Part shown: positions 42,749 to 52,098 of the stretch, piece after piece
Position numbering within the stretch: the stretch's first letter is position 1
Layout: each line of letters begins with the position of its first letter
Assembly (NCBI RefSeq): GCF_002899715.1
Contig: NZ_PPEK01000004.1
Coordinates: forward strand, 102,989 to 166,988
From: Enteroscipio rubneri
GTDB lineage: Bacteria > Actinomycetota > Coriobacteriia > Coriobacteriales > Eggerthellaceae
DNA length: 64,000 bases
Reading direction: 5' to 3'
The notes under the pieces: model-generated
Database searches by the model: none
What the model saw: only the letters and a program-made list of their open reading frames with translations
Told to the model about the DNA's origin: nothing
Made by a program: the position numbers and the translations under genes

Positions 42749-45379
42749 GTGGACACGACATTGACGCGGCGAAGTTTCGTCAAGTGGGGAACGGCTACGG
42801 CTGGAGCGGCGGCGCTCGTGGGCTTCACGGGCTGCGCTTCATCCGGAGGCGAATCCGGAGGAGGCCAGCAGGGGTCCGAAGCTGCCGGCGAATGGAAGAC
42901 CGGCGCGTGCATGAACAACTGCAGCTGCGGATCTTCGCGCTGTCTGCTGCGGGTGTACGTCGAGGATGGCGTTCCGCTGAGAATCCGCACCGACGAGCAG
43001 GATGAAGACACGATCGAGGTGCCGCAGCGGCGTGCATGCCCGCGCGGTCGCGCCCAGATCAGCAATATGATGTCTCCGGCGCGCATCAAGTATCCCATGA
43101 AGCGCAAGGGCTGGAGCCCGGATAATCCGAACGGCGAGATGCGCGGCAAGGACGAATGGGAGCGCATTAGCTGGGAGGAAGCGCTCGACTATATCGCGGC
43201 CGAGATCAAGAAGACCCTCGACCAGTACGGCAACAGGGCCATTCTGTGCGCGGCATATGACGACATCGGCGACACGTACTTCGATCCGGTCGTCTGCATG
43301 TTCAACCTCCTCGGTGGCGCGGTGCATCACGATCTGGGTACCGTCTCGCTCGGCTCGTGGCCGCTCCCCGAGATGTTCATGACGGGCGGTATGCTGGCGG
43401 CTCCCGACGCCTTGAGCGTGGCCGACAGCGATCTGCACATCCTGTTCGGTTGCAACTGGATGGCGAACAAGGGCGGCAACACCACCTACCAGCTCGATTA
43501 TGCTCGTCAGCAGGGCGGCAAGATCATCATCGTCGATCCATGGCTCAACCAGACCGCACAAGCGGTGGCCGACGAATGGGTGGCTATCCGTCCCGGCACC
43601 GATACGGCGTTCTGTCTGGGCATGGCCTATCATCAGATCGAGAACAATCTGTTCGATCAGGAGTATCTCGATACGTACTGCGTCGGGTTCGACGCCGAGC
43701 ACATGCCCGAGGGCGCTCCTGCCGAAGACAACTTCAAGGATTACGTGCTGGGCACGCACGACGGTGAACCGAAGACGCCCGAATGGGCCGAAGCTATCTG
43801 CGGCGTGCCGGCCGCGCGGATCCGCGAACTCGCGGAGGAGCTTGCCGGTGCCGAAAACGTCAACTTCTTCGCAGGTCAGTCGACCACGAAGATACCCGCG
43901 GGTGAAATGTTCGCCCAGGTGTTCTACACGCTCGCGTTCATGCACGGCGGCATGGGCACGCCGGGCAACTACGCCTCGTGGGTCGGGCTTCATGAGGGCA
44001 TGTCGGGAGCCCCCTATGTCACTGCGGGCGATTCCTCGAACGGCGCACAGAAGAACCCGGTCAATCCGCTCACGCCGCCTTCGCTCATGGTCACGCCCAA
44101 TTTCGCCGAGATTCAAGATCCCGGTTCGTGGGAGAAGATCGACTTCACCGAATGCTGGCAGTCCATCCTCGACGGCGCCTATGGTCGGGATATCTGGCCG
44201 GGCGGCAAGAAACCGCTCGACATCCATCACATCTACAGCGGCGGCTATGAGAACTCTTTGAACTCGCTGCCGAATGCAAACGCAGGCATCGAGGTGTTCC
44301 GCAAGGTCGACTTCGTGTGGGGCGCCAATCCGTTCTTCGATCCATCGCGCCAGTACTGCGACATCGTGCTGCCCGTGGCCACGTGGTGGGAGAAGGGCAA
44401 CCTCGCTTGGACCAACAACTCCGAGACGGTATTCTGGGCCGATAGGATCATGGAGCCGCTCTACGAGTCGAAGCCTGAAGGATACATTGCCGAAGAGCTG
44501 TGCAAACGTCTCGACCTCGATCCCAAGGCTGCCAACACGATGACCGACGAGGAGCGCACATACGCTTCGCTTGCGGGTGCGGCCTATCTGGTCGACGGCG
44601 CGACGATGGATTACCAGCCGCTGCTCACCATCACGCAGGAGGACATCGACGCGCTCGGCGTCGAGGGCGCTCCGCAAGAGGGTATCATGACCGTGGCCGA
44701 GCTGAAGGAGAAGGGCTGCTACAAGGCGCAGCGCTCGAAGGGCGACAAGCTGACGAGTGTGCCGTGGAGCGCGTTCTTCGCCGATCCCGCGGCCAATCCG
44801 CTACCTACTTCGACGGGCAAGTTCGAGATCTACTGCCCGACGCTGGCTGCCATCGTGAACTCGCTCGGCTACTCGCAAATCTCCCCGATCGGCAAGTGGC
44901 AGATCGGCGACCCGGAGCAAGGCCAGGGCACGCAGACCGATGAGTATCCACTGCTGCTATGGACGCCCCATTCGCTGCGCCGCGCCCATACGGTCAACGA
45001 CAACGTGGTGTCGCTGCGCGAGGCGTTCCCGCAAGAATGCTTCATGAGCTCGGTGGACGCCGAGGCGCGTGGCATCAAGAACGGCGATCTGGTGCTTATG
45101 ACCAGTCCTCACGGGCAGGTGCTGCGCCCGGCAAAGGTAATGCCTACGCTCGTCCCCGGATCGGTGGCGCTGCAGGATGGCGCTTGGATCCAGATCGACG
45201 AGGCGACCGGCATCGATATGGGCGGCGACCCGAACATCCTGCAGGCGCCCAAGGCATCTGGACAGGCTTCGCAGTCCTGGACCGGCACGCTCGTGCAGGT
45301 GGAGAAGTACACGGGGAATATCACGCTCGAGCCCGACAAGAACCGGCCCATCGTTATGCCGGTCGGCATCGAGGAATAG
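42749..45379 (+). CDS. Tat-exported molybdopterin oxidoreductase, DMSO-reductase family catalytic subunit
   Basis: 876 residues from GTG 42749 (AGAGGGGG upstream). Twin-arginine TRRSFVKW (R7-R8) and a possible lipobox GFTGC (C29) indicate export. A [4Fe-4S] site follows: C54-x3-C58, C65 and C97 in RACPRGR, with an extra C60 between. Then the DmsA-like order of domains is seen; S200 in GTVSLGSW is in the place of the Mo-ligating serine (inferred alignment). The C-terminal domain with LLLWTPHSLRRAHTVNDN binds the pterin. It reduces (or oxidises) an unknown substrate such as an S- or N-oxide. It heads an operon with Fe-S, TorD and anchor genes. Confidence 0.94.
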   Translation: MDTTLTRRSFVKWGTATAGAAALVGFTGCASSGGESGGGQQGSEAAGEWKTGACMNNCSCGSSRCLLRVYVEDGVPLRIRTDEQDEDTIEVPQRRACPRGRAQISNMMSPARIKYPMKRKGWSPDNPNGEMRGKDEWERISWEEALDYIAAEIKKTLDQYGNRAILCAAYDDIGDTYFDPVVCMFNLLGGAVHHDLGTVSLGSWPLPEMFMTGGMLAAPDALSVADSDLHILFGCNWMANKGGNTTYQLDYARQQGGKIIIVDPWLNQTAQAVADEWVAIRPGTDTAFCLGMAYHQIENNLFDQEYLDTYCVGFDAEHMPEGAPAEDNFKDYVLGTHDGEPKTPEWAEAICGVPAARIRELAEELAGAENVNFFAGQSTTKIPAGEMFAQVFYTLAFMHGGMGTPGNYASWVGLHEGMSGAPYVTAGDSSNGAQKNPVNPLTPPSLMVTPNFAEIQDPGSWEKIDFTECWQSILDGAYGRDIWPGGKKPLDIHHIYSGGYENSLNSLPNANAGIEVFRKVDFVWGANPFFDPSRQYCDIVLPVATWWEKGNLAWTNNSETVFWADRIMEPLYESKPEGYIAEELCKRLDLDPKAANTMTDEERTYASLAGAAYLVDGATMDYQPLLTITQEDIDALGVEGAPQEGIMTVAELKEKGCYKAQRSKGDKLTSVPWSAFFADPAANPLPTSTGKFEIYCPTLAAIVNSLGYSQISPIGKWQIGDPEQGQGTQTDEYPLLLWTPHSLRRAHTVNDNVVSLREAFPQECFMSSVDAEARGIKNGDLVLMTSPHGQVLRPAKVMPTLVPGSVALQDGAWIQIDEATGIDMGGDPNILQAPKASGQASQSWTGTLVQVEKYTGNITLEPDKNRPIVMPVGIEE

Positions 45380-45391
45380 GGGAGGTGCATC

Positions 45392-46018
45392 ATGGCTCAG
45401 TACGCGTTCCACTTCGATTCGAACAAGTGCTCCGGTTGCAAGACCTGTCAGGTTTCGTGCAAGGAAACCTACAAGCTGCCGGCGAACAACCTGTACCGCA
45501 AGGTGCTGAACTACCAGGGAGGCGCCTGGGAGCTCAACGAGGCCGGCAGCTACGTACCCAGCGGCGTGTTCGGCTACTTCATGTCCGTGGCCTGCAACCA
45601 TTGCGATGAACCCGCCTGCTTCGGCAACTGCCCGACGGGCGCCATCCAGAAAGACGAGGATACCGGCATCGTATGGGTCGACGCCGAGTCGTGCATCGGC
45701 TGCAAGGCCTGCGTCACCGCATGCCCCTACGACGCGCCGTCCTTCAACGAGGAGTCGGGTCTGGTCATCAAGTGCGATATGTGCAAAGACGAAGTGGCGG
45801 CCGGCGGCAAGCCCATCTGCGTGACCGCCTGTCCCATGCGCGCGCTCGATTTCGGCACGCGAGAGGACATGGAGGCTCTCTATGGAGCTGGCGACGTTGA
45901 AGTCGAGCCGCTTCCGGTGAACTCGACAGGTCCGAACCTGATCGTGAACCCCCACCGCAACGCACAGAAAACGGGAAGCGGCACGGGCGCGCTCGTGAAC
46001 CTGGAGGAAGAACTCTAA
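45392..46018 (+). CDS. Four-cluster ferredoxin subunit of the molybdoenzyme (DmsB type)
   Basis: 208 residues from ATG 45392 (GGGGAGGTG upstream). Four cysteine groups are visible: CSGCKTCQVSC, CNHCDEPACFGNC, CIGCKACVTAC and CDMC...CVTAC, for four [4Fe-4S] clusters. It passes electrons from the membrane anchor to the catalytic subunit and is normally carried across the membrane with its Tat-tagged partner. It lies 12 bases after the catalytic gene. Confidence 0.96.
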   Translation: MAQYAFHFDSNKCSGCKTCQVSCKETYKLPANNLYRKVLNYQGGAWELNEAGSYVPSGVFGYFMSVACNHCDEPACFGNCPTGAIQKDEDTGIVWVDAESCIGCKACVTACPYDAPSFNEESGLVIKCDMCKDEVAAGGKPICVTACPMRALDFGTREDMEALYGAGDVEVEPLPVNSTGPNLIVNPHRNAQKTGSGTGALVNLEEEL

Positions 46019-46102
46019 CATCATGACGGGCGGTCGGGGCGTCGGACGAGAGGTTCCCTCCCAATTCGTCCGGCGCCCTCCGCCCGATGGCAGGAGGCTG
46101 TG

Positions 46103-46831
46103 ATGACGACCGAATACGATCAGGAGCAGCTCGCTGCCGCAGGGGCCTGCTTCTCGCAGGCCTCGCGGCTGCTGTACTGCGAGCCGGACACCGAAGAGGT
46201 GGCCGCTCAGGTTCGAGAGCGCTTGTTCGAGGCTGCGCCGTACGGCATGGATGACGCGTATGTGCAACGTGGGCTGGCATGCCTGGACGCCTGGTGCGTC
46301 GAGGCGGCCCGGGTGTCGGACGCCGACGGATGCAGGGCATTCGATGAGCGAGTGCACGGCCTCAAACGCGAGTGGTTCCGTCTGTTCGTGGGCGCGGGCA
46401 CGCCCGACGCCCCATGCTGGGAATCGTTCTACCTGGAACCGAACAGCCAGATGTTCGGCGAGAAAACGCTCGAGGTGCGCGCGGCGTACCGACGTCGCGG
46501 ACTGCAAATCGAGCGGCTCCACGCAGAGCCCGACGATCATCTGGGCCTGATGCTGGGATTCATGGGGCATCTTTGCGGCGTGGAGGCAGATGCCCTCGCG
46601 GACGGTCAGGAGGATGCGGCTCGCGTGGCCGCCGACGAGCAGAAGGCGTTTTTGGCTGAGCATGTGCTGCCGTGGCTGGCTGTGTGGCGCTACGCCGTCG
46701 AGAAGAACGCCGATTCGGACTACTACCGGGGCGTAGGAGCGTTTGCGTTCGGGCTGTGCGCGCGTTACGCCCGGCGCTTCGGTATCGCATTCGACGAGGA
46801 GAAGCAGGTCTTCGCGCGAAACGAGTGCTAG
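46103..46831 (+). CDS. TorD/DmsD-family molybdoenzyme chaperone
   Basis: 242 residues from ATG 46103, five bases after AGGAGG; a GTG at 46100 is too close to the site. The family core is present: REWFRLFVG, PCWESFYLEPNSQMFGEKTLEVRAAY and PDDHLGLMLGFMGHL. It binds the Tat signal of the catalytic subunit in the cytoplasm until the molybdenum cofactor is inserted. Third gene of the operon. Confidence 0.93.
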   Translation: MTTEYDQEQLAAAGACFSQASRLLYCEPDTEEVAAQVRERLFEAAPYGMDDAYVQRGLACLDAWCVEAARVSDADGCRAFDERVHGLKREWFRLFVGAGTPDAPCWESFYLEPNSQMFGEKTLEVRAAYRRRGLQIERLHAEPDDHLGLMLGFMGHLCGVEADALADGQEDAARVAADEQKAFLAEHVLPWLAVWRYAVEKNADSDYYRGVGAFAFGLCARYARRFGIAFDEEKQVFARNEC

Positions 46832-46889
46832 GCAGCGCCGAGGCAAGGCCCTATCATGGACGAAGCGTCTGACGAGAGGAGGGACGGAC

Positions 46890-47762
46890 ATGATCGGGGC
46901 GCTCGTGATTTTCTACCTGTTCCTCGGCGGATGCGGCGCAGGCGTGCTGGGTGCGACCTCTGCATGGTCACTCGCGTTCCATCGCTCGCTCGATCGCACG
47001 CTCAGCCAGACCCGCGCGTTCGAATCCCTCATGACGCGCTGCTACGTGGCAGGCTTTGCGATGCTGTGCGTGGCGGCTCTGTGCCTGCTGCTCGATCTGG
47101 GCCGACCTGAGTTCGCCTACCTGCTGTTCACGCAGCCCACCACCTCCGTTCTCTCCTTCGGCTCGTACACGCTGCTGGCCAGCCTGATCGTCGGAGGTTT
47201 TCTCGTCGTGGCGAACCTGTTCTACGTTCCCTTCGTGCACGCCCGCGCCCGCAAGATAGCCGAGGTTGCCTGTATCGTCGCGTCGGTGTGCCTCATGACG
47301 TATACCGGTGTGTACGTGGCGTGCATGGAGGCGGTCGCACTGTGGAACAACATCGCCATACCTGTGCTGTTCGCGCTCTCGTCGGCATCTTCCGGACTGT
47401 CGGTGATGTTCATCGCGGCGCCGTTCGTATGCGACTGGTGGCTGCTCGACCGATGGATAGCCGGCCTGCATCGCGTCCATCTGGCGGTGCTCGCGCTCGA
47501 GTTGGTTGCGCTGGCGGCGTTCGTGCTTGCCGCGTTCCTGAGCCCTTCGGCGAGCGAGTCGCTTCGGATGCTGCTGGGAGGCGAGGTCTTCGGCGGGTGG
47601 TTCCTCGTCGTCGTGGTGGGCATGGGCGTGCTCGCGCCCCTGTCGGTGGAGACGCTCATGGCGGTTTCGGGCCGGTCGTTCAAGCTGCTGCCGGTGGACG
47701 TGCTGTGCATCCTGGGCGGGTTGGCGCTGCGCTTCTGCGTGATTTGGTCGGGAACGCATTGA
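46890..47762 (+). CDS. NrfD/DmsC-type membrane anchor subunit
   Basis: 290 residues from ATG 46890 (GAGAGGAGGG upstream) with about eight membrane helices. The start IGALVIFYLFLGGCGAGVLGATSAW and the following DLGRPEFAYLLF match the quinol-interacting NrfD/PsrC/DmsC group. It would oxidise menaquinol and hand electrons to the ferredoxin subunit. Last gene of the operon; no clear terminator follows. Confidence 0.9.
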   Translation: MIGALVIFYLFLGGCGAGVLGATSAWSLAFHRSLDRTLSQTRAFESLMTRCYVAGFAMLCVAALCLLLDLGRPEFAYLLFTQPTTSVLSFGSYTLLASLIVGGFLVVANLFYVPFVHARARKIAEVACIVASVCLMTYTGVYVACMEAVALWNNIAIPVLFALSSASSGLSVMFIAAPFVCDWWLLDRWIAGLHRVHLAVLALELVALAAFVLAAFLSPSASESLRMLLGGEVFGGWFLVVVVGMGVLAPLSVETLMAVSGRSFKLLPVDVLCILGGLALRFCVIWSGTH

Positions 47763-47932
47763 AACGCATTGAAGTTGCGCATCCCGTCGTGGAGGATCGG
47801 CCCGTTTCTTGTACAATGCGGAACGTAGCCGCCGCCGCGAGCGCGACGTGGGCGCGCTGGCCGGAATGAAGGCCTCGGTTATTCGGCGAAGCGGCCGAAG
47901 ACGGTACGAGATAAACGATCAGGGGAATGCGC

Positions 47933-48379
47933 ATGGCGTTGTTCGAGATAGACGAATCATCCGGTCTGCCCGTGTGGGTGCAGTTGCGCAACCGGTTCGT
48001 CTACCTCATCAAGACGGGTCATTACCAGCCCGGCGATCAGCTGCCGAGTGTGCGCACGCTCGCCGCCGAGGCGGCTATCAACTACAACACGGTGAGCAAG
48101 GTGTACGTCAACCTCGAGCACGATGGCTACGTGGAGTCGGTTCGCGGTCGTGGCGTATTCGTGCGCGACATCGGCGATCGGGCGGCCGACGACGTGCGCT
48201 CGATCGTCGATACCGAAATAGAAGAGAGCATCCGGCGCTGTTTATCGCTGGGCATGACGATCGACGAGGTGATGCTGCGGATGATCGACGTTGTCCATCG
48301 TATCCAGCAGGAGGCTGACGCGGGCGAGAGCATGAGACGAGGCTTGTATGAGAAATCGCAAAGGGGAAAGGCCGATTGA
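47933..48379 (+). CDS. YtrA-type GntR regulator
   Basis: 148 residues from ATG 47933, six bases after GGGGA; an in-frame ATG at 47927 is too close to that site. The winged HTH is full (QLPSVRTLAAEAAINYNTVSKVYVNLEHDGYVESVRGRGVFV). The C-terminal part is short (about 70 residues), as in YtrA-type GntR proteins that control membrane or ABC-transport functions. The gene overlaps the slipin gene by 32 bases. A TACAAT box at 47812-47817 may be part of its promoter. Confidence 0.9.
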   Translation: MALFEIDESSGLPVWVQLRNRFVYLIKTGHYQPGDQLPSVRTLAAEAAINYNTVSKVYVNLEHDGYVESVRGRGVFVRDIGDRAADDVRSIVDTEIEESIRRCLSLGMTIDEVMLRMIDVVHRIQQEADAGESMRRGLYEKSQRGKAD

Positions 48380-49307
48380 GGCGACGGCTCCCAGGCCGTT
48401 CTCCATCGAGCAATACAATTCCAGAACAGATAGACGGACGTCCCAGAACGGGCCGCTCGCGTTCTCGGCATTCGTTTTCGCCGTGGTGTTCGCTGCAGTG
48501 GTAGCCGGGGGCTTCGCAATCTCCGGGCGCTTCGACGTTTGGGCGGTCGTAGCGGCGTTTGCACTCGCGTGCTTGGCGGTCATGACCATCCACATCGCCA
48601 TGCAGTGGGAGAAGGTGGTCGTGCTGCGCTTCGGAAGATTCAATCGTACGAAAGGACCGGGGCTGTACTTCACCATCCCGTTCATCGAGCAGACCGCCCT
48701 CAAGGCCGATCAGCGCATCATGGTGACCGGTTTCGGCGCAGAGGAAACACTCACGAGCGATCTTGTGCCCATCAACGTGGATGCGGTGCTGTTCTGGATG
48801 GTGTGGGATGCCGAGAAAGCGTGCCTCGAGGTGGAGAACTACTACAACTCGGTATCGCTGGCGGCTCAAACCGCGCTGCGCGACGCCATCGGGCGCGCGA
48901 GCGTGAGCGAGGTGGCCATTCGCCGCAACCAGCTCGACCAGGAATTGCAGGAGATCATCGAGGAGCGCACGTCGTCGTGGGGGATCACCGTGCTCTCGGT
49001 GGAGATCCGCGACATCGTCATCCCGCAGGAGCTGCAGGAGGTCATGTCCGCCGAAGCCCAGGCCGAGCGCGAGAAGAACGCGCGCATGGTATTGGCCGAG
49101 GTGGAAAAGGACATCTCGGCCATGCTCGTGGATGCCGCGCACGTCTATGAGGAAAACGACGTCGCGCTGCGCCTGCGCACGATGCACCTGCTCTACGAGA
49201 GCGTGAAGGGGTCCGGCGGCACCGTGGTCATCCCGAGTGCCTACAGCGAAGGCTTCAGCGATGCCGCGTTCAACCACATGACCGACGCTCTGAAGGCGAA
49301 GGGGTAA
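48348..49307 (+). CDS. Slipin (SPFH/band-7) membrane protein
   Basis: 319 residues. A 35-residue polar start leads to two close hydrophobic segments (about 37-75), then the SPFH domain (WEKVVVLRFGRFNRTKGPGLYFTIPFIE, with a late RTSSWGITVLSVEIRDIVIP) and a coiled-coil-prone Glu/Ala/Arg stretch (VMSAEAQAEREKNARMVLAEVEKD). Slipins scaffold membrane microdomains; no NfeD partner is adjacent. The start overlaps the GntR gene by 32 bases, so regulator and slipin form one unit. Confidence 0.9.
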   Translation: MRNRKGERPIEATAPRPFSIEQYNSRTDRRTSQNGPLAFSAFVFAVVFAAVVAGGFAISGRFDVWAVVAAFALACLAVMTIHIAMQWEKVVVLRFGRFNRTKGPGLYFTIPFIEQTALKADQRIMVTGFGAEETLTSDLVPINVDAVLFWMVWDAEKACLEVENYYNSVSLAAQTALRDAIGRASVSEVAIRRNQLDQELQEIIEERTSSWGITVLSVEIRDIVIPQELQEVMSAEAQAEREKNARMVLAEVEKDISAMLVDAAHVYEENDVALRLRTMHLLYESVKGSGGTVVIPSAYSEGFSDAAFNHMTDALKAKG

Positions 49308-49420
49308 AGGGAGCTTCGAAGAGGATACTGGTTGCTTCCCCGACCTCCCGAACTCGATTCGGCCTTGAGTGATACATGCGTCTTTGCGCTTGCGTCGCCA
49401 GGCGTCCCGCCGGTTCCAGC

Positions 49421-50005
49421 TTAGCAGGCCACACGGGCGAGCTGGCCGGTGACGGAGTCCATGACGAAGCCCTGCACGCGCACGTGCGGGGGCATGACGG
49501 GGTGATTTCGCACCATATCGACGCTCTTGCGCACGGCCTCTTCGGTGTCGCCGAAGCCGGCGAGCCAACGGTCGAAGTCGATGCCGCAGTGCCGCGCCAG
49601 CTCGATGCGCTCGGGCGTGACGCCGAGGCGTTCCATGCTCGCCACCATCTCCTTGCCGCTCATGTGCTGCGCGCCGCAGTTCGTATGGGCCACGATCATG
49701 ATGTCTTCCACGCCCAGCTCGCACACCGCGATCAAGAGCGAGCGCATCACGCTGCCGAAGGGGTGCGCCACTTCGGCGCCGGCCACCTTGATGATCTTCG
49801 CGTCGCCGTTCTTCAGCCCGAGTGCCGCCAGCAGCAGCGCGGTGAGGCGCGTGTCCATGCAGGATACGATGGCAAGCTTTTTGTCGGGGTATTTGTCGGT
49901 GGCGTAGCGTTCGAACTCGCGGCGCTCGACGAACGTGCGGTTGTGTGCGAGGATGCCGTCGATGGTAGGGGAGGCAGGTTCCTGCCGATTCCGCTTCGGT
50001 TCCAT
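49421..50005 (-). CDS. Beta-class carbonic anhydrase
   Basis: 194 residues from ATG 50005 (AGAAGG six bases upstream). Zinc ligands and dyad: C49 and D51-R53 in SCMDTRL, H107 and C110 in AHTNCGAQ. It interconverts CO2 and bicarbonate in the cytoplasm, supplying carboxylating enzymes. The short length fits the Cab-type subgroup. It stands alone. Confidence 0.93.
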   Translation of the reverse strand: MEPKRNRQEPASPTIDGILAHNRTFVERREFERYATDKYPDKKLAIVSCMDTRLTALLLAALGLKNGDAKIIKVAGAEVAHPFGSVMRSLLIAVCELGVEDIMIVAHTNCGAQHMSGKEMVASMERLGVTPERIELARHCGIDFDRWLAGFGDTEEAVRKSVDMVRNHPVMPPHVRVQGFVMDSVTGQLARVAC

Positions 50006-50180
50006 GCAAGCCTTCTTTCGGTTGAAAACATCATGATAGCGCACCCGTGCCATGTCGTGCGAGTGCAAGGAGGTCAGCTCCGTTTGTGTCCGATGCCAGC
50101 CAGAAGTGCGGGCGGCTTCCGGCACCATGCGATGACCGAAACCATGCTCTGGCGTGATCCAACCGGGTGCACGTCCCAAA

Positions 50181-50217
50181 TGCAGAACGACCGCCCGAAT
50201 CGGGCGGTCGTTCTGCA
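50181..50217 (-). terminator. Perfect 37-base palindromic terminator after rubrerythrin
   Basis: TGCAGAACGACCGCCCGA (50181-50198) pairs perfectly with 50200-50217 around a single central base. It lies 55 bases beyond the rubrerythrin stop; on the minus strand a short TTT follows. The perfect palindrome would also fold on the plus strand. Confidence 0.65.
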
Positions 50218-50272
50218 GGCGAAGCGGCAAGCCGGGAAGGCCGCCGCTTCGAGCGCAAAATCGGCTTGACGC

Positions 50273-50875
50273 CTAGAATGCCTTGAAAGAGGCCTTCGGG
50301 CAGAAGCAGATGGGGCACTTCTCGAAGTCTTCGCCCTTGTGGATGTAACCGCAAACAGGGCACAGGTAGAACACGTCATCGTCGGCGGCGTCCAGGTCGT
50401 TATACGCGGCCAGGTAACGCTCGGCGTGCACGGACTCGGCCAGCTTGGCACGGGTGAACACCTGAACAGCTTTCGCGTTGCCCTCCTCCTGGGCTTTTGC
50501 AATGAACGCCGGATACATGTCGGAGGTCTCGAAGATCTCTCCCTGCGCACCTGAGATGAGGTTCAGATCGGTCTGGGCGCCCTCTGCCTCAGGGGCGGTC
50601 GGCTTCTCGAAGCCGGGCTCCATTTCGGCGACGAGTGCATACTCGAGGCCGATGTGGATCTGCTCGGCAGCGCTGGTGGCCTCGAACAGACGGGCGATCT
50701 GGTCGTAGCCCTGCTCCTTGGCGGCCTTGGCGAATGCGGCGTACTTCGCGGAGGCGCCCGTTTCGCCGGAGATGGCAGCCTTCAGGTTCTCGAGCGTAGT
50801 GCCGACTTCGCAGGTGCCGAAGCCGTTCATGTTCGTGGAGTTCTCGGCGGTGGGGGCGGTGGAACGTACTTTCAT
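50273..50875 (-). CDS. Rubrerythrin
   Basis: 200 residues from ATG 50875 (AAGGAG about 10 bases upstream). The N-terminal four-helix di-iron domain has glutamates in ISGETGASAKYAAFAK and ATSAAEQIHIGLEYALV, and AKLAESVHAERYLAAY in the second half. A C-terminal rubredoxin-like site reads CPVCGYIHKGEDFEKCPIC. It reduces hydrogen peroxide in anaerobes, with electrons from NAD(P)H via rubredoxin-type partners. The TGAGA-N5-TCTCA palindrome upstream suggests iron or peroxide control by a Fur-family protein. Confidence 0.94.
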   Translation of the reverse strand: MKVRSTAPTAENSTNMNGFGTCEVGTTLENLKAAISGETGASAKYAAFAKAAKEQGYDQIARLFEATSAAEQIHIGLEYALVAEMEPGFEKPTAPEAEGAQTDLNLISGAQGEIFETSDMYPAFIAKAQEEGNAKAVQVFTRAKLAESVHAERYLAAYNDLDAADDDVFYLCPVCGYIHKGEDFEKCPICFCPKASFKAF

Positions 50876-50918
50876 GTGTGGGGCTCCTTCTCATCGTGCC
50901 GGTCTCGTCGTATCTTAA

Positions 50919-50933
50919 TGAGAATCAATCTCA
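50919..50933. promoter_or_regulatory. Fur-family-like palindrome upstream of rubrerythrin
   Basis: TGAGA-N5-TCTCA (50919-50933), extended outward to TTAATGAGA...TCTCAATAA, lies 44 bases upstream of the rubrerythrin start. It resembles Fur/PerR boxes in AT-rich interrupted symmetry and stands out in high-GC surroundings. Confidence 0.6.
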
Positions 50934-51065
50934 ATAAGACTATTGTACTCCGAGCGCAAACGGCGCGCAAGGGGATAATCTATGCAGCTGTCACGATTCG
51001 CATAACGTTCACATGCGCGTGATTGGGCTGCCGTCGAGTCGGGCGGCTTGGCTGTTCAAGCCTTG

Positions 51066-51857
51066 CTACCGTCCCTCCCAGCGGGGCGGACGCTTCTCGA
51101 CGAAGGCCGTCGAGCCCTCGTGCGCATCCCGGCTCTCCACGGTGAACTTCTCGTACTGCTCCAGGATGTCCCACCCTTCGTTGGGATAGACGGGAGGATA
51201 TCCCATGGTCTCATACACGGTGCGCTTCGTGTACTGGATGGCCAGCGGGGCGCCGAGCGCGATTTTGCCTGCCATGTCCAGCGCCTTGTCGAGCACGTGG
51301 TCGCCGGGGACGACGAAATTGATAAGTCCCCAGTCGAGCGCTTCCTGGGCGCTGATGGGCTCGGCGAGCAGCAGCAGCTGGTTGGCGCGCTTCACGGTGA
51401 GCTGCTGGCCCGCCCGCAGCAGCGAGCCTCCGCCGGCAGCCGTGAGCCCTCGGCGCGGCTCGGGGAACCAGAAGATCGCATCGTCGCTGGCCACGACGAG
51501 ATCGCACGCCATGACAAGCTCAAGGCCGCCGCCCACCGCCTTGCCGTTGACCGCTGCGATGAGCGGCTTTTCGATGTAGCGCTTGGTCGCGCCCGCAAAG
51601 CCGTAGTCGGTGCCGTCCGGTGCGTGGGGCGTGTCCCACACGCCCTCGGATATCTCCTTAAGATCGGCGCCGGCGCAGAACACGGGGCCGGTGTTGGCGA
51701 TGATGCCCGCTCGCAGATCGGGGTCGGCTTCCAGCTCGTCGAGCGCCTGGGTGATCTCCTGTTGGAGCTCTACCGACATCGCATTGCGCGCCTCGGGCCG
51801 ATCGAGCGTGATGACGAGCGCTCCGTCGCGCTTGTCGACGATGATGTTGCGATACAT
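51066..51857 (-). CDS. Enoyl-CoA hydratase/isomerase-family protein
   Basis: 263 residues from ATG 51857 (AGGAGGATC upstream). The crotonase fold is clear: TLDRPEARNAMSVEL, the oxyanion-hole segments FCAGADLKE and AVNGKAVGGGLELVMACDLV, and a helical end SRDAHEGSTAFVEKRPPRWEG typical of hydratases. The exact reaction is uncertain. It is a single gene with no other beta-oxidation gene nearby. Confidence 0.9.
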   Translation of the reverse strand: MYRNIIVDKRDGALVITLDRPEARNAMSVELQQEITQALDELEADPDLRAGIIANTGPVFCAGADLKEISEGVWDTPHAPDGTDYGFAGATKRYIEKPLIAAVNGKAVGGGLELVMACDLVVASDDAIFWFPEPRRGLTAAGGGSLLRAGQQLTVKRANQLLLLAEPISAQEALDWGLINFVVPGDHVLDKALDMAGKIALGAPLAIQYTKRTVYETMGYPPVYPNEGWDILEQYEKFTVESRDAHEGSTAFVEKRPPRWEGR

Positions 51858-52098
51858 GCGATCCTCCTCCTTCTTTCGGTGAAGCCAGCTTAGCACGATC
51901 GGGCGGTGTTCGCCGCCCTGTTCGCGGTTGTCTGATCTGTTGCTCGTGCACCTACCCGTACCTTGCAGTCCGGCGGAGCGCAGGCGAGGTGCTTCCTGAT
52001 GGGGTACAATACGGGCGAACGGCGCTCGCGGTCGCCGTCGGGTGGGCCGTCGTCCGCGCTGTGCGGCGGGGTCGACGTCATGCGCAAGGGAGGGCGGC

